NCBI GenBank assembly: GCA_902513955.1
Contig: CABXOW010000003.1
Location: forward strand, 1-64,000
Length of the DNA stretch: 64,000 bases
Reading direction: 5' to 3'
Source of the DNA: an uncultured Pelagibacteraceae bacterium
GTDB taxonomy: Bacteria; Pseudomonadota; Alphaproteobacteria; Pelagibacterales; Pelagibacteraceae
Of this stretch, positions 31,915 through 43,329 are shown piece by piece. Within the stretch, counting starts at the first letter, position 1, and the number at the start of each line of letters is the position of its first letter. A program made the position numbers and the translations under genes. The notes beneath the pieces were generated by a model. That model ran no database searches. It saw nothing but the letters and a program-made list of their open reading frames with translations, and was not told the origin of the DNA.

Positions 31915-33780
31915 TTATTCGTGAAAAAAATTATATATCTTTTTTGCAATTTTTTCCTCAACACCTTCTACAGACTTTATCTCATCAAAACTAGCAGACT
32001 CAACGGCTCTAGCTGATCCAAAATGGTTTAATAGTGCTCTTTTTCTCATCAAGCCAATACCATTAATTTGGTCTAATAATGATTTTTTAATTCCTTTTGT
32101 CCTTTTTGCTCTATGTGTTGTAATTGAAAATCTATGAGCTTCATCTCTAAGTCTTTGCATTAGAAACAAAGTAGGATCATTTTTCTCAAATTTGAATGAT
32201 TTTCCTTCGTAAAAAAAGGTCTCATTTCCACTATTTCTAAATTTACCTTTTGCAATAGCAATCATTGGTAAATCGTGCAATCCAAATTCATTTAGAACTT
32301 CTTTGGCTGAGGAATATTGTCCTTTACCACCATCTATTAATATTAAATCTGGCAATGTTAGGTAGTTTCCTTTTTCTAGCATTGCTCTTTTAAATCTTCT
32401 TGTTAAAACTTCTTTCATCATTGCAAAATCATCTTGTTCAATTCCTTTAGTTTTAATATCAAATTTTCGATATCTTTTTTTTATAAAACCTTCTTCACCG
32501 TATGTAATTAAAGCACCAACACTATTTGTTCCAGAAATATGACTGTTATCGTAAACTTCAATTAGATTAATTTCTGAAGTTATATTGAACTTTGTGTTAA
32601 TTTTATCTAGTAGCTCTCTGTTATTTTGACTTTCATAAAGTTTTCTTGTTAAGCTATCCTTTGCATTTTTAATTGCCTGATTAATTACTTTTAGTTTAGA
32701 TCCTTTTCTTGCAATCGAAATAGCAATTTTTTTATTTTCTTTTTCGGATAATGTTTTTTCTATCAAATTTTTTTCTTTAATAACTTCATTTAATATAATT
32801 AATTTTGGGACACTTTTATTTTCATAAAACTGTGAAACAAAAGAATTTAATATCTCTTGTAAATTTTCATCTGGATCGTGTTTTGGAAAAAAGGCTTGAT
32901 TACCCCAATTTTGTTTAGATCTATAAAAGAAAACTTGAATACAAGTTTTTCCTGACTCTTTATATCCTGCTATAACATCTGCTTCTATTAAGTTTGCCTC
33001 ATTAATTTTAAGTGATGATTGAATTATATTTAGAGATTTAATTTTATCTCTTAGAATTGCAGCTTTTTCAAAATCAAGCTCATTACTTGCTTTTTCCATT
33101 TGGATAGAGAAGCTTTTTTGAATTTTTCTATATTTACCACTTGAAAGAAATTCATCAGCAGCTTCAACTAATTTTGCATAATCCTCTTTACTAATTTTAC
33201 CACCACAAGGACCTGCACAACGTTTTAGATAATAATTGAAACATGTTTTATCTGCGGAAGTAACTTGTTGATCAGTACAAGACCGAAGTAAAAATATTTT
33301 TTGAAGAGTTTTAATAGCACTATTTACAGCCATTGCACTTGCAAATGGACCATAGTAACGACCAGATTTACTTTTTTTCCCACGATGTTTTTCAATACGT
33401 GGAAAATCATGATTAGATAAAAAAATATAAGGAAAAGATTTATCATCTTTAAGTAAAATATTAAATTTTGGTTTATATTTTTTTATTAAATTTGCCTCTA
33501 ACAACAAAGCTTCACTTTCATTTACTGTGGTCGTAACTTCGATCTTAAAAGTTTGTGAAAGCATTCTTTCAGTTCTAATGATGTGATTTTTTTCAGACAC
33601 ATAACTTTTCAATCTATTTGGAAGGTTTTTGGCCTTACCAATGTACAAGATATCCCCTTTATAATTTAACATCCTGTAAACGCCAGGAAGTTTTGGAATT
33701 AATGGGAGTTCTTTTTTGATTACTTCTTTTCCAAGATCAGAGCTTTTCATGACTTCTTTTTTTGGTAATTTGAATACCAA
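31915..33780 (-). CDS. uvrC: Excinuclease ABC subunit C
   Basis: GIY-YIG domain [33 protein letters not shown]. Confidence 0.96.
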   Translation of the reverse strand: MVFKLPKKEVMKSSDLGKEVIKKELPLIPKLPGVYRMLNYKGDILYIGKAKNLPNRLKSYVSEKNHIIRTERMLSQTFKIEVTTTVNESEALLLEANLIKKYKPKFNILLKDDKSFPYIFLSNHDFPRIEKHRGKKSKSGRYYGPFASAMAVNSAIKTLQKIFLLRSCTDQQVTSADKTCFNYYLKRCAGPCGGKISKEDYAKLVEAADEFLSSGKYRKIQKSFSIQMEKASNELDFEKAAILRDKIKSLNIIQSSLKINEANLIEADVIAGYKESGKTCIQVFFYRSKQNWGNQAFFPKHDPDENLQEILNSFVSQFYENKSVPKLIILNEVIKEKNLIEKTLSEKENKKIAISIARKGSKLKVINQAIKNAKDSLTRKLYESQNNRELLDKINTKFNITSEINLIEVYDNSHISGTNSVGALITYGEEGFIKKRYRKFDIKTKGIEQDDFAMMKEVLTRRFKRAMLEKGNYLTLPDLILIDGGKGQYSSAKEVLNEFGLHDLPMIAIAKGKFRNSGNETFFYEGKSFKFEKNDPTLFLMQRLRDEAHRFSITTHRAKRTKGIKKSLLDQINGIGLMRKRALLNHFGSARAVESASFDEIKSVEGVEEKIAKKIYNFFHE

Positions 33781-34162
33781 CAGACGTACACTCTTTTAGA
33801 ATTTCGAGTTTTTCTATTTTAAGCATTATCTTGCCAATTCTTTTATCTTTAAATAGGATATCAAAAACATCTTCAGCAAGTGTTTCTAAAAAATTATAAT
33901 GTTTATTTTTAGTTAATTTTTTAATTAATTTAACTACTTGTGCATAATTTACGATAGATTTTATGTCTTTATCGCTAGTTGGTTTTTTATCTTCATAATC
34001 AATTTCTAAACTAAATTTTACTTTTTGAGGTTTTTCTTTTTCAAAGTCGTAATAACCTAATTTTAAATCTAAAGTTAATTCTTTAATTAGAATTTTCTTT
34101 TCGTAATTAAATAGACTTTTATTTTTGTCTATTTTCACAATTTTAAGATTATTCTTTTTCAT
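33737..34162 (-). CDS. folB: Dihydroneopterin aldolase-like
   Basis: FolB-like architecture ([14 protein letters not shown]... [13 protein letters not shown]-like; [19 protein letters not shown]). Confidence 0.75.
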   Translation of the reverse strand: MKKNNLKIVKIDKNKSLFNYEKKILIKELTLDLKLGYYDFEKEKPQKVKFSLEIDYEDKKPTSDKDIKSIVNYAQVVKLIKKLTKNKHYNFLETLAEDVFDILFKDKRIGKIMLKIEKLEILKECTSVGIQITKKRSHEKL

Positions 34163-34911
34163 TCTTTCCCTATAACATCTGGTGTTTGCCAGTTTAAATT
34201 TTGTCCACTGTCAATTGCTATAACTTGTCCAGTAATAGAGCTGTTTTTAATAAAAAAGTCAACTGCATTACAAATTTCATTTACATCAACCTGTTTTTTT
34301 AATGGAGTTGCTAAATATTGTTTTTTGAAGTGTTTTTCAGTTTGTCTTTGATTTTTTATTGTAGGTCCAGGAGCTATTCCATTAACTCTGATATTTGGAG
34401 CAAAATTCATAGCGCTTGTTTTAGTTAAAGTATAAAGGCCAGTTTTACTTATAGTATAGGAAAAGAAATAAGGAGTGAGTTTAAACACTCTTTGATCAAT
34501 TATATTTATAATATTGTTATTTTTACCTTTAATGTTTTTTGAAAATTCTTTGGATAGTAGAGCAGGCGTTCTTAGATTTGTCCTTAAGTGTCGCCCCCAA
34601 CTATCGGTAGTAAAGTTATCTAATTTATCATTTTCAAAAAGAGAGGCATTATTAATCAAACAGTCAAAATATTTTAATTTTGATTTTGCAAATTTAATTA
34701 TTTTATTTACATCTGTTTCTTTGCTTAAATCTCCTTTAATTAGATATATCTTAGTGCCATTTTTTTCTAATTTTTTTTTTAAACTCTCAGCTGTAGATTT
34801 TGACTTGTAATAATGGATTAATATTTCTTTATTAGGGCCCGACAATTTCCTAGCTATAGCAGCACCTATCCTCGTTGCTCCACCAGTAATAATTATTTTA
34901 TTTGCTTCCAT
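34159..34911 (-). CDS. SDR-family oxidoreductase (possible FolM-like)
   Basis: [26 protein letters not shown]; next to folB. Confidence 0.85.
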   Translation of the reverse strand: MEANKIIITGGATRIGAAIARKLSGPNKEILIHYYKSKSTAESLKKKLEKNGTKIYLIKGDLSKETDVNKIIKFAKSKLKYFDCLINNASLFENDKLDNFTTDSWGRHLRTNLRTPALLSKEFSKNIKGKNNNIINIIDQRVFKLTPYFFSYTISKTGLYTLTKTSAMNFAPNIRVNGIAPGPTIKNQRQTEKHFKKQYLATPLKKQVDVNEICNAVDFFIKNSSITGQVIAIDSGQNLNWQTPDVIGKE

Positions 34912-37064
34912 TTTTTCTTACCTTTTTGTGCTCTTGTGCCCGGTAGACCCATAGTTGATCTGCCTTTTGGATAAATTTTATTATTTGTACTATATTTTTT
35001 TACTTTAGGGTTTAAAGTAATTTCTAATTCAGAAGCTTCTAGTTTTCTTATTTCGTCTCTAATTTTAGCTGCTTCCTCAAATTCAAGATTAGTAGCAGCC
35101 TCCTTCATTCTTTTGTTGAGTACTTTTAGGTGCTTTTTAAGATTACCACCAATGTTTTCATTAGTTCCAACTTTTACATAATCTTTTTCATAAACACTTT
35201 CTAATATGTCTCCAATTTCTTTTTTAATAGTCTTTGCATCAATTTTGTATTTTTTGTTATAGGCAACTTGGATAGTTCGTCTTCTATCTGTTTCTTTGAT
35301 TGCGTTTTTAATACTTTTTGTTTCTTTATCAGCATAAAGAATAACCTTTCCATCTAGATTTCTGGCCGCTCTTCCAATTGTTTGAATTAAAGAAGTTTCA
35401 GATCTTAAAAAACCTTCTTTGTCAGCATCTAAAATCCCAACTAATGCACATTCGGGTATATCAAGTCCTTCTCTTAATAGGTTAATACCAACCAATACAT
35501 CAAATACACCAAGTCTTAGATCTCTCATGATCTCAATTCGCTCTAAGGTGTCTATATCTGAGTGCATGTATCTAACTTTAATACCATTTTCATGAAGGTA
35601 TTCCGTTAAATCTTCTGCCATTTTTTTAGTTAAAGTAGTAACAAGTACTCTGTAATTTTTATCAATTACATTTTTACATTCATGCATTAAGTCATCTACT
35701 TGATTTTTAGCTGGTCTTATTTCAACTGGAGGGTCAATTAAACCAGTTGGTCTAATAACTTGTTCTACAAATTTATTTTTTGTTTGTTTTAATTCCCAAG
35801 GTCCGGGTGTTGCTGATACAAAAACTGTTTGGGTTCTCATGGCATCCCATTCTTCAAATTTAAGTGGCCGGTTATCCATACAAGAAGGTAATCTAAAACC
35901 ATACTCAGCAAGATTACTTTTTCTGGATCTATCACCTTTATACATCCCGTTTAATTGAGGAACTGTTACGTGACATTCATCAACAAAAATAAGAGTATTA
36001 TCTGGAAAATATTCAAATAGAGTAGGCGGTGGTTCTCCAGGTTTTCTACCAGATAAAAATCTTGAATAGTTCTCAATTCCAGCGCAAGAACCTGTGGCCT
36101 CAATCATTTCTAAATCAAATTTAGTTCTTTCTTCTAATCTTTGTGCTTCAAGTAATTTATTTTGCTCTTTAAATTTTTTTAAAGTAACTTCTAATTCTCT
36201 TTTAATTTTAATTATTGCTTGTTCGATTGTAGGTTTTGGTGTGATGTAGTGACTATTTGCATAAACTTTGATTACATTAAGTTCATTAGCCAAATCACCA
36301 GTTAGTGGATCAAACTCTTCTATTTTTTCTAATTTATCTCCAAATAAACTCAACCTCCAAGCACGGTCCTCTAAGTGTGAAGGAAAAATTTCAAGATATT
36401 CTCCTCTAGCTCTAAAGGTTCCTCTATAAAAATTTTGATCATTTCTTTTGTATTGAAGTGCTACTAAAGATTTTATTAATTCTTCTCTATTATAATCGTA
36501 ACCAGTTTTTAAACTTAAGGTCATTTTGCTATAAGCTTCAACTGAACCTAGTCCATAAATACAAGAAACACTGGATACAATAACTACATCGTCTCTTTCT
36601 AATAATGATCTTGTTGCTGAGTGACGCATCCGGTCAATTTGTTCGTTAATTGATGCCTCTTTTTCAATATAAGTGTCTGAGCGTGGAACATAAGCTTCCG
36701 GAGTGTAATAATCATAGTAAGATACAAAATATTCGACAGCATTGTCTGGGAAAAAAGATTTCATTTCACCATATAGCTGTGCTGCTAAAGTTTTATTAGG
36801 TGCAAGAATTAAAGCTGGTCTGTTAGTTTTTTCGATAACCTTAGCCATTGTAAAAGTTTTACCAGATCCAGTAACACCAAGTAAAACTTGACTAAGTTGA
36901 TCCTTATTAGCACCATTAATTAATTGTTTAATTGCTTCAGGTTGATCACCCGCAGGTTTAAAATCAGTTTTCATTTGAAATTTTTTTCCACCCTCAAGTT
37001 TTGGGCTAATCCCAGGGTTTTTATTTTGAATTTCAGTAATTAAATCTTGATATGTATTCTGCAT
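34893..37064 (-). CDS. uvrB: Excinuclease ABC subunit B
   Basis: [48 protein letters not shown]-terminal UVR motif. Confidence 0.97.
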   Translation of the reverse strand: MQNTYQDLITEIQNKNPGISPKLEGGKKFQMKTDFKPAGDQPEAIKQLINGANKDQLSQVLLGVTGSGKTFTMAKVIEKTNRPALILAPNKTLAAQLYGEMKSFFPDNAVEYFVSYYDYYTPEAYVPRSDTYIEKEASINEQIDRMRHSATRSLLERDDVVIVSSVSCIYGLGSVEAYSKMTLSLKTGYDYNREELIKSLVALQYKRNDQNFYRGTFRARGEYLEIFPSHLEDRAWRLSLFGDKLEKIEEFDPLTGDLANELNVIKVYANSHYITPKPTIEQAIIKIKRELEVTLKKFKEQNKLLEAQRLEERTKFDLEMIEATGSCAGIENYSRFLSGRKPGEPPPTLFEYFPDNTLIFVDECHVTVPQLNGMYKGDRSRKSNLAEYGFRLPSCMDNRPLKFEEWDAMRTQTVFVSATPGPWELKQTKNKFVEQVIRPTGLIDPPVEIRPAKNQVDDLMHECKNVIDKNYRVLVTTLTKKMAEDLTEYLHENGIKVRYMHSDIDTLERIEIMRDLRLGVFDVLVGINLLREGLDIPECALVGILDADKEGFLRSETSLIQTIGRAARNLDGKVILYADKETKSIKNAIKETDRRRTIQVAYNKKYKIDAKTIKKEIGDILESVYEKDYVKVGTNENIGGNLKKHLKVLNKRMKEAATNLEFEEAAKIRDEIRKLEASELEITLNPKVKKYSTNNKIYPKGRSTMGLPGTRAQKGKKKWKQIK

Positions 37065-37099
37065 TATTTATAAAACTAGTAGATTAATTTTATATTTCA

Positions 37100-38287
37100 A
37101 TGAGCATAATATCAGACAGTTTAAAAAGAATTAAACCATCTCCAACAATTGCTGTTACTCAAAAAGCTAGAGAATTAAGAGCTGCTGGCAAGGATGTAAT
37201 AGGTTTAGGTGCTGGTGAACCAGATTTTGATACTCCCAGCAATATTAAAAACGCAGCGATAAAAGCTATTAGAAGCGGTGATACAAAATATACTGCTGTT
37301 GATGGAACTCCAGCCTTAAAAAATGCAATAATAAAAAAATTTAAAAAAGAAAATAATTTAAAATATTCAGCAGAAGAAATAACTGTTGGAACTGGTGGTA
37401 AACAAGTTCTTTATAATGCTTTTATGGCAACTTTGAATAGAGGTGATGAGGTAATTATTCCAGCACCTTTTTGGGTTTCATATCCGGATATGGTTTTGTT
37501 AGCTGGAGGTAAACCAAAAATTGTAAAATGTAGTGAGACTGAGAATTTTAAAATAACTCCAAATAAATTAAGAAAAGCTATTTCTAAAAAAACAAAATGG
37601 TTAATATTAAATTCACCTTCAAACCCTACTGGTGCAAGCTATACTAAAGCAGAGATAATTAAGCTTTCTAAAGTATTAACTAAGCATAAAAGAATTCATG
37701 TTTTAAGTGATGATATTTATGAACATATTACTTATGATAAAGCAAAGTATTTTACTATCGCGCAAATTTCCAAATTAAAAAATAGAACTCTTACAATGAA
37801 TGGTGTTAGCAAATCTTATGCGATGACAGGATGGAGAATAGGATATGCAGGAGGTCCAAAAGAAATAATTAAAGCAATACGTAAAGTTCAATCACAATCA
37901 ACTTCAAATCCTTCTTCCGTAAGTCAAGCAGCTGCAGTTGAAGCATTGAATGGAACTCAAAAATTTATAAAAACAAGATCTAAAGAGTTTAAAAAAAGAA
38001 GAGATTTTGTAGTTAGTAGCTTAAATAAAATTAAAGGAATAAATTGTTTAACACCCAATGGTGCTTTTTACGTTTTTCCAAGCTGTAAAAAATTATTGGG
38101 AAAGAAAACTAAATTAAAAACCGACACTGAATTTGTTGAAAAACTTCTAGATAAATCAAATGTAGCTGTTGTTCAAGGATCTGCTTTTGGTTTACCGGGC
38201 CATTTTAGAATTTCATATGCTACATCTATGCAAAAACTAAAAGTAGCAATGGCAAGAATAAAATTATTTTGCGAAAGTTTAAATTAA
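37100..38287 (+). CDS. aspC: Aspartate aminotransferase family (class I)
   Basis: LNSPSNPTGASYT; NGVSKSYAMTGWRIGYAGGP. Confidence 0.93.
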   Translation: MSIISDSLKRIKPSPTIAVTQKARELRAAGKDVIGLGAGEPDFDTPSNIKNAAIKAIRSGDTKYTAVDGTPALKNAIIKKFKKENNLKYSAEEITVGTGGKQVLYNAFMATLNRGDEVIIPAPFWVSYPDMVLLAGGKPKIVKCSETENFKITPNKLRKAISKKTKWLILNSPSNPTGASYTKAEIIKLSKVLTKHKRIHVLSDDIYEHITYDKAKYFTIAQISKLKNRTLTMNGVSKSYAMTGWRIGYAGGPKEIIKAIRKVQSQSTSNPSSVSQAAAVEALNGTQKFIKTRSKEFKKRRDFVVSSLNKIKGINCLTPNGAFYVFPSCKKLLGKKTKLKTDTEFVEKLLDKSNVAVVQGSAFGLPGHFRISYATSMQKLKVAMARIKLFCESLN

Positions 38288-39234
38288 TTTTTAGAGGATA
38301 AATATTTCTCTGCTTCAAGAGCAGACATACACCCCATTCCAGCAGCAGTAACAGCTTGTCTAAAAATCTTGTCTTTGACATCGCCAGCAGCAAAAACTCC
38401 TGGCACGTTTGTTTCTGTTGAGTCTGGTTTTGTTAATAAATAACCTTCTTTATCCATATTTAATTGATCTTTGAATAACTCGGTTGCAGGGTCATGTCCA
38501 ATAGCAATAAAAAGACCATCTATTTTTAATTCTTTAATGTCATTAGTTTTTACATTTTTAATTTTTAATCCTTTTACGTTTTTTGGCTCTTCGTCGCCAA
38601 CTACTTCTTCAACAACACTATCCCAAATAATTTCAATTTTTTTGTTTTCCATTAATTTTTGTTGAAGCAGTTTTTCTGCTCTTAGAGAATCTCTTCTATG
38701 AATTAATTGTACTTTTGAAGCAAATTTTGTAAGAAACATTGCTTCTTCAACTGCAGCATTTCCTCCACCTACAACTGCTACTGTTTTATCTTTAAAGAAA
38801 AAACCATCACATGTTGCGCATGCAGAAACTCCAAACCCTCTGAATTTTTGCTCAGAATCTATATTTAACCACCTTGCTTGAGCTCCTGTAGAAATTATTA
38901 TTGAGTCTGCTGTGTATTTTTGACCACCATCTCCAATCGCTTCAAATGGTTTTGATTTTAAATTTACAGAAGCAATGTGGTCTTCAATCATTTCTGTACC
39001 AACAGCTTTTGCTTGATCTCTCATCTGTTCCATCAACCAAGGTCCTTGAATTACTTCAGCGAAACCAGGGAAATTCTCAACGTCAGTAGTTGTTGTTAGT
39101 TGACCGCCAGGTTCTATGCCGTGAACTAAAATAGGTTTCAGCATTGCTCTTGCAGCATAAACTGCGGCGGTGTATCCAGCAGGACCGGATCCAATTATTA
39201 ACACTTTTGTGTGTTTAGTTGGATTTTGACTCAT
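38284..39234 (-). CDS. trxB: Thioredoxin reductase
   Basis: CATCDGFFFKDKTVAVVGGGNAAVEEA. Confidence 0.96.
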   Translation of the reverse strand: MSQNPTKHTKVLIIGSGPAGYTAAVYAARAMLKPILVHGIEPGGQLTTTTDVENFPGFAEVIQGPWLMEQMRDQAKAVGTEMIEDHIASVNLKSKPFEAIGDGGQKYTADSIIISTGAQARWLNIDSEQKFRGFGVSACATCDGFFFKDKTVAVVGGGNAAVEEAMFLTKFASKVQLIHRRDSLRAEKLLQQKLMENKKIEIIWDSVVEEVVGDEEPKNVKGLKIKNVKTNDIKELKIDGLFIAIGHDPATELFKDQLNMDKEGYLLTKPDSTETNVPGVFAAGDVKDKIFRQAVTAAGMGCMSALEAEKYLSSKN

Positions 39235-39255
39235 ATCAAAGCTATATAGTGATTA

Positions 39256-40200
39256 ATGACTAAATTAAAAGGTCTTTTATTAACAGAAGGAATGCACGGA
39301 ATGATAAGCCAAGTTGAAGGTTTAGCTAAAGCTTTAGATATAGATTTCACACACCATACGGTTGAACTAAATAATTTTTGGAAAGTGATTCCTCCTAAGT
39401 TGACACCTGTTTCACAAAATGTTTATAAAAAAATTGATCATGATGATTTTGATGTGATTATATCTTGTGGGCGTAAAAGCGTTATTCCATCAATTCATTT
39501 AAAAAAAATTTCAAATAAAAAAGTATTTAATATCCATATTCAAGACCCAAAAGTGGATTTAAATAATTTTGATTTTATTGTCGCTCCAGAACATGATGCA
39601 ATACAAGGTAATAATGTAATTAGTACCAAAGGAGCAATTCATTATCTTACAGAAAATGAGATTAATGAAAGTAAAGATTATTTAAATTCTTTTATTAAAA
39701 AAGACGAAAGAAAAATTTGGACTTTAATTTTAGGCGGTCCTACCAAATATTATGATTATTCAACAAAGAATATGAAACATATTTTTACGATGTTGTATAA
39801 GTTATTAAAAAAACATGATTTTCAATTGGTAGTAATCCCGTCCATGAGAACACCAATTAATACCATTCATTATGCTAAAGAATTTTTTGGCGATAATCAT
39901 ACAATTATAATGGATGTTGATAAAAAAGCATATTTATCAGCTCTAGCAATAGCTGAAAATATTATAGTTACATGCGACTCTAGTTCAATGATTTCGGAGG
40001 CAGCTTTGACTGGTAAACCAATTTATATAGCAAGTATTTTACCTAAGAAAAATGATAAAAGATTTCAAAGATTTAGAAATTTATTTAGAGAATTAAACAT
40101 AACCAGAAATTTAGGTGAGGAAGTAGAAAATTGGAACTATCAAAAGCTAGATGAAACGAATAAAGTAGCAAACATTATTAACCAAAAAATTAATTCTTAA
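39256..40200 (+). CDS. Mitochondrial fission ELM1-like family protein
   Basis: ELM1-like: MHGMISQVEGLAKALD; LILGGPTKYYDYS; VTCDSSSMISEAALTGKPIYI. Confidence 0.8.
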   Translation: MTKLKGLLLTEGMHGMISQVEGLAKALDIDFTHHTVELNNFWKVIPPKLTPVSQNVYKKIDHDDFDVIISCGRKSVIPSIHLKKISNKKVFNIHIQDPKVDLNNFDFIVAPEHDAIQGNNVISTKGAIHYLTENEINESKDYLNSFIKKDERKIWTLILGGPTKYYDYSTKNMKHIFTMLYKLLKKHDFQLVVIPSMRTPINTIHYAKEFFGDNHTIIMDVDKKAYLSALAIAENIIVTCDSSSMISEAALTGKPIYIASILPKKNDKRFQRFRNLFRELNITRNLGEEVENWNYQKLDETNKVANIINQKINS

Positions 40201-40862
40201 TGTCATTTTTAAATTCAATTCAAAATCAATCCAAAAAACATGAATTTCCTTTTGATCATTGGGAATATCATGATGCACTTACAGATGGAGCAATAGAGGA
40301 GATAGTTAAAGCTGACATTCCAGATGTTAGTAAGCATAATCTTAATTATGATGGCACCAGAGCAATTGATGGTGGTGCGGCTGAATTTAGAGAAGGGATA
40401 GCATCTGGTGGTGAAGCAATTAAATTTAGATGTTTTGTAACAAAAGAAAATGAAAAACAATTTCCAAATTTAGTAAAATTTATTAATGAACTGCAATCTA
40501 AAGCAGTACATCAAACTATCTCAAAAATGATTAATAAAGATTTATCAAATTCATATGTTCGAGTTGAAGTTATTTGTGATCGAGAAGGTTTTTGGTTAAA
40601 GCCTCATTGTGATATTAAAGAAAAACTAATGTCAGGCTTAATATTTGTTAATAATGCCAATGAATCTGAAGATTTAGGTACGGATTTCTATAATGATAAA
40701 TTGGAAAAAGTAAAAACAGTTCCTTATAAAAATAACTATGGATACATGTTTACTAGTGGACCTAATACTTGGCATGGTATGGAAAAGAAGACAATAGTTA
40801 AAGAAAGACGATGCATACAGGTAAATTACGTTACTTTTGAAACAGATTGGAAAGTTCTGTAA
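40200..40862 (+). CDS. 2OG-Fe(II) oxygenase-like protein
   Basis: HxD..H arrangement: LKPHCDIKEKLMSGLIF ... TWHGMEKKTIVKERRCIQVNYV. Confidence 0.65.
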   Translation: MSFLNSIQNQSKKHEFPFDHWEYHDALTDGAIEEIVKADIPDVSKHNLNYDGTRAIDGGAAEFREGIASGGEAIKFRCFVTKENEKQFPNLVKFINELQSKAVHQTISKMINKDLSNSYVRVEVICDREGFWLKPHCDIKEKLMSGLIFVNNANESEDLGTDFYNDKLEKVKTVPYKNNYGYMFTSGPNTWHGMEKKTIVKERRCIQVNYVTFETDWKVL

Positions 40863-40867
40863 TTAAA

Positions 40868-41395
40868 TTAAAGCTCTTTATTAGCAGTTAAAATTTTATT
40901 AATTTTAATTAATATTCTCCACCCATCTAAATTAACAATTTTTTTTTCATATTTCTTTTTTACCAAATCAAATGAAGAATTAAATCTAGGTAGTTCAACA
41001 ATTTCACAGCTATTGTTTTCGGCAATATCAACAGCTTTATTGGTAAGCAGCAGATAAACTTGTTTTTCTAAAACAGGACTTGAAGAGATTAAATTTTCTA
41101 CAACTAAACATTTAGAAAATTCTTTTTTAGCATTTTTAGAAAGGCCTTTATTTATAATGTCTTGCATTGAATAAATTAGCAAACCAACGTTGTATAAGGA
41201 ATTATTTTTTGCAACCAAGATACCGTTCGACTCTTGTTTTAGAACTAATCTAATATAACTTTTTAATCTATCTAATCCCCAAGATGGAAATTCTTCAGCT
41301 AATAAAGGCAAAATACCTATTAAGTTTAAATCACTATCTTGAAATCTTAAAATATTGAGGCCAGGCAGGTTGTTAATATTATTTGTACTAAGCAT
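40868..41395 (-). CDS. GNAT-like protein, uncharacterised
   Basis: GILVAKNNSLYNVGLLIYSM; CLVVENLISSSPVLEKQVYLLLTNKAVDIAENN; divergent from the fnr-like gene. Confidence 0.4.
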   Translation of the reverse strand: MLSTNNINNLPGLNILRFQDSDLNLIGILPLLAEEFPSWGLDRLKSYIRLVLKQESNGILVAKNNSLYNVGLLIYSMQDIINKGLSKNAKKEFSKCLVVENLISSSPVLEKQVYLLLTNKAVDIAENNSCEIVELPRFNSSFDLVKKKYEKKIVNLDGWRILIKINKILTANKEL

Positions 41396-41428
41396 ATCTT
41401 GTATCTATCTTAAATTAAGAGGAAATGT

Positions 41429-41442
41429 TTGATCTAAATCAA
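41429..41442. promoter_or_regulatory. FNR box TTGATCTAAATCAA upstream of fnr
   Basis: Perfect TTGAT-N4-ATCAA. Confidence 0.85.
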
Positions 41443-41474
41443 AAACAATTTATACTTTGATTATATATTTTGGT

Positions 41475-42191
41475 ATGCAGTCAGCACAATTAAATAAAGA
41501 ATTTAACAAAAAGAGTAGATGCTCAGAGTGCAATATTAGACCATACTCATTTTGTAGATGTTTACAGGAAGAAAATCTTAAAGAATTTTCAAATATTTCA
41601 TCAGATAAAAAATTTCAAGATAAAGCAAACATTTTTTTACAACAAGATGATGCTAAAAATATTTACAATATTACTGAAGGAAATGTCAAAATTTATCAAT
41701 TAATTGATGATGGTCGTATTCAGATAATTGGTTTTCTCTACCCCGGAGATTTTTTTGGCTCTTATAAAAATGGTAAATATAATTATTGTGCAGAAGCTAT
41801 TGGTGATGTGCGCGTATGTGTTTTTGAACAGAAAAAACTAGATGAATACATTGATAAAAATATGGTTCTTGCAAAAGAACTTTTAAACCAAACATCTCAC
41901 GAATTAACACTGGCTCAAGATAGAATGGGTGTTTTAGGAAAATTAGATGCAACCGAACGACTTGCTAAATTTTTGATGAATATATCAGAACAAAGAAAAA
42001 GAATTGGCTGGCAAAATAATCCGATAAGTTTACCAATGATCAGACAAGATATAGCTGATTATCTAGGTTTAACGATTGAAACAGTAAGTAGAGAAGTATC
42101 TAAATTAAAAACTTCAAATATAGTTAAAGTCTTATCTTCTAAGCAAATCTATATTAATGATTTTAATAAATTATCTAATCTTTCAAAATAA
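41475..42191 (+). CDS. fnr: FNR-family (Crp/Fnr) transcriptional regulator with N-terminal Cys cluster
   Basis: SRCSECNIRPYSFCRCL N-terminal Cys cluster; cNMP-binding domain; recognition helix LTIETVSREVSKLK; start set at internal ATG 41475. Confidence 0.9.
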   Translation: MQSAQLNKEFNKKSRCSECNIRPYSFCRCLQEENLKEFSNISSDKKFQDKANIFLQQDDAKNIYNITEGNVKIYQLIDDGRIQIIGFLYPGDFFGSYKNGKYNYCAEAIGDVRVCVFEQKKLDEYIDKNMVLAKELLNQTSHELTLAQDRMGVLGKLDATERLAKFLMNISEQRKRIGWQNNPISLPMIRQDIADYLGLTIETVSREVSKLKTSNIVKVLSSKQIYINDFNKLSNLSK

Positions 42192-42201
42192 ATTAAATAG
42201 C

Positions 42202-42218
42202 CTCAGTATTTAACTGAG
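42202..42218. terminator. Hairpin between convergent fnr and hsp20 genes
   Basis: CTCAGT-ATTTA-ACTGAG. Confidence 0.5.
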
Positions 42219-42231
42219 ACTATTCATAATA

Positions 42232-42675
42232 TTATTGTCTGCTAGTAATTGGTATTTCCTTAACATATTTTGGCAAAGGTTTTTCTTCTCTCAACTTAAT
42301 TGACAACAAACCTTTTTCCATAATTGCTTCTTTGACTTTTACATCTTTACCAATAATAAAGCTGGCGCAGATATTTTCTTTTTCAACACCTTTATATAGA
42401 TATTCTTTATCATCTTTTTCAATTTTATTATTTGAAGTAGATTTTACTGTAAGAACATTATCTTCAACACTGACTTTGACATTTTTTTTATCAATACCAG
42501 GTAATGCAACCTCAATGTTGTAATCTTGTTTTCCTATCCTTGTAATATTGTATCCACCTCTGTTGGTTTCAAAAGCATCCAACTCTCTATGATGAATATC
42601 CTCAAAATGTTTAAACATATCATCAAAACCAACTGAAAAAGGTTTTAACGAGTCTATAATTGATAGTGATTTCAT
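42232..42675 (-). CDS. Hsp20/alpha-crystallin small heat shock protein
   Basis: IEVALPGIDKKNVKVSVEDNVLTVKS; C-terminal IPI motif; strong SD AAAGGAG. Confidence 0.93.
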   Translation of the reverse strand: MKSLSIIDSLKPFSVGFDDMFKHFEDIHHRELDAFETNRGGYNITRIGKQDYNIEVALPGIDKKNVKVSVEDNVLTVKSTSNNKIEKDDKEYLYKGVEKENICASFIIGKDVKVKEAIMEKGLLSIKLREEKPLPKYVKEIPITSRQ

Positions 42676-42723
42676 ATTTCTCCTTTCTATTAAATTAAAC
42701 TAACAAAACGTGAAAAAAAAAAT

Positions 42724-42737
42724 TTGGTTTAAATCAA
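42724..42737. promoter_or_regulatory. Imperfect FNR box TTGGTTTAAATCAA (hsp20 side)
   Basis: One mismatch to TTGAT-N4-ATCAA. Confidence 0.55.
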
Positions 42738-42749
42738 AATTATGAATTA

Positions 42750-42763
42750 TTGATTTTGATCAA
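42750..42763. promoter_or_regulatory. FNR box TTGATTTTGATCAA
   Basis: Perfect TTGAT-N4-ATCAA between divergent hsp20 and a small TM gene. Confidence 0.85.
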
Positions 42764-42835
42764 AACTGATATTTTTTGATGCATATCATTGCAAAAATTA
42801 ATCATAAAAATATATTAGTGATGAAAGGAGTAATA

Positions 42836-43006
42836 ATGAACTACATGTTAACTAACAGGCCTTATCATGGTAAGGCTAATATTGCGATTGCAATGATATT
42901 CATTGCATTTGCGGTTATGTTGATTACTGTTTATATGCCAGAATTTACTTCTAATCTTAAGGCAGGAGTAGGTGGTACTGGTTTAGATTACAATCAAATA
43001 CCATAA
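42836..43006 (+). CDS. 56-aa single-TM protein, uncharacterised
   Basis: MNYMLTNRPYHGKANIAIAMIFIAFAVMLITVYMPEFTSNLKAGVGGTGLDYNQIP; SD AAAGGAG before ATG 42836. Confidence 0.65.
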   Translation: MNYMLTNRPYHGKANIAIAMIFIAFAVMLITVYMPEFTSNLKAGVGGTGLDYNQIP

Positions 43007-43042
43007 TATGAAAAATAGATGGGTCCGGACCCCAGTTTGAAA

Positions 43043-43056
43043 TTGATTTAAATCAA
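43043..43056. promoter_or_regulatory. FNR box TTGATTTAAATCAA
   Basis: Perfect consensus; centre 40.5 bp upstream of ATG 43090. Confidence 0.85.
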
Positions 43057-43089
43057 TAACAAATTTTAAGAAAAAAATATTTTTTAATT

Positions 43090-43188
43090 ATGAAAATTCA
43101 CAATCTTGTAAAAACTTTGATACTAGCAATAGCCATAAGTTCTTTAATTACATTTGCTACTGTTCTGATTTCACCATATCTTTTCTAG
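43090..43188 (+). CDS. 32-aa TM micro-protein
   Basis: Manual ORF MKIHNLVKTLILAIAISSLITFATVLISPYLF* at constant distance from an FNR box. Confidence 0.5.
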   Translation: MKIHNLVKTLILAIAISSLITFATVLISPYLF

Positions 43189-43190
43189 AA

Positions 43191-43251
43191 TAGGCCTCAT
43201 CATTAATGAGATAATATTAATCAGTTTAGGGTAAAAAAATGATGAGACCTA
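43191..43251. other. Long inverted repeat / structured RNA candidate
   Basis: Arm taggcctcatcatt (43191-43204) vs aatgatgagaccta (43238-43251), 13/14 complementary. Confidence 0.55.
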
Positions 43252-43282
43252 CTTATTTATAACAAAATAAATCTTAATATTT

Positions 43283-43296
43283 TTGATTCATATCAA
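43283..43296. promoter_or_regulatory. FNR box TTGATTCATATCAA
   Basis: Perfect consensus; centre 40.5 bp upstream of ATG 43330. Confidence 0.85.
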
Positions 43297-43329
43297 TTTT
43301 TTCTTTTTAAATTTCTTTAAAAAAAAATC

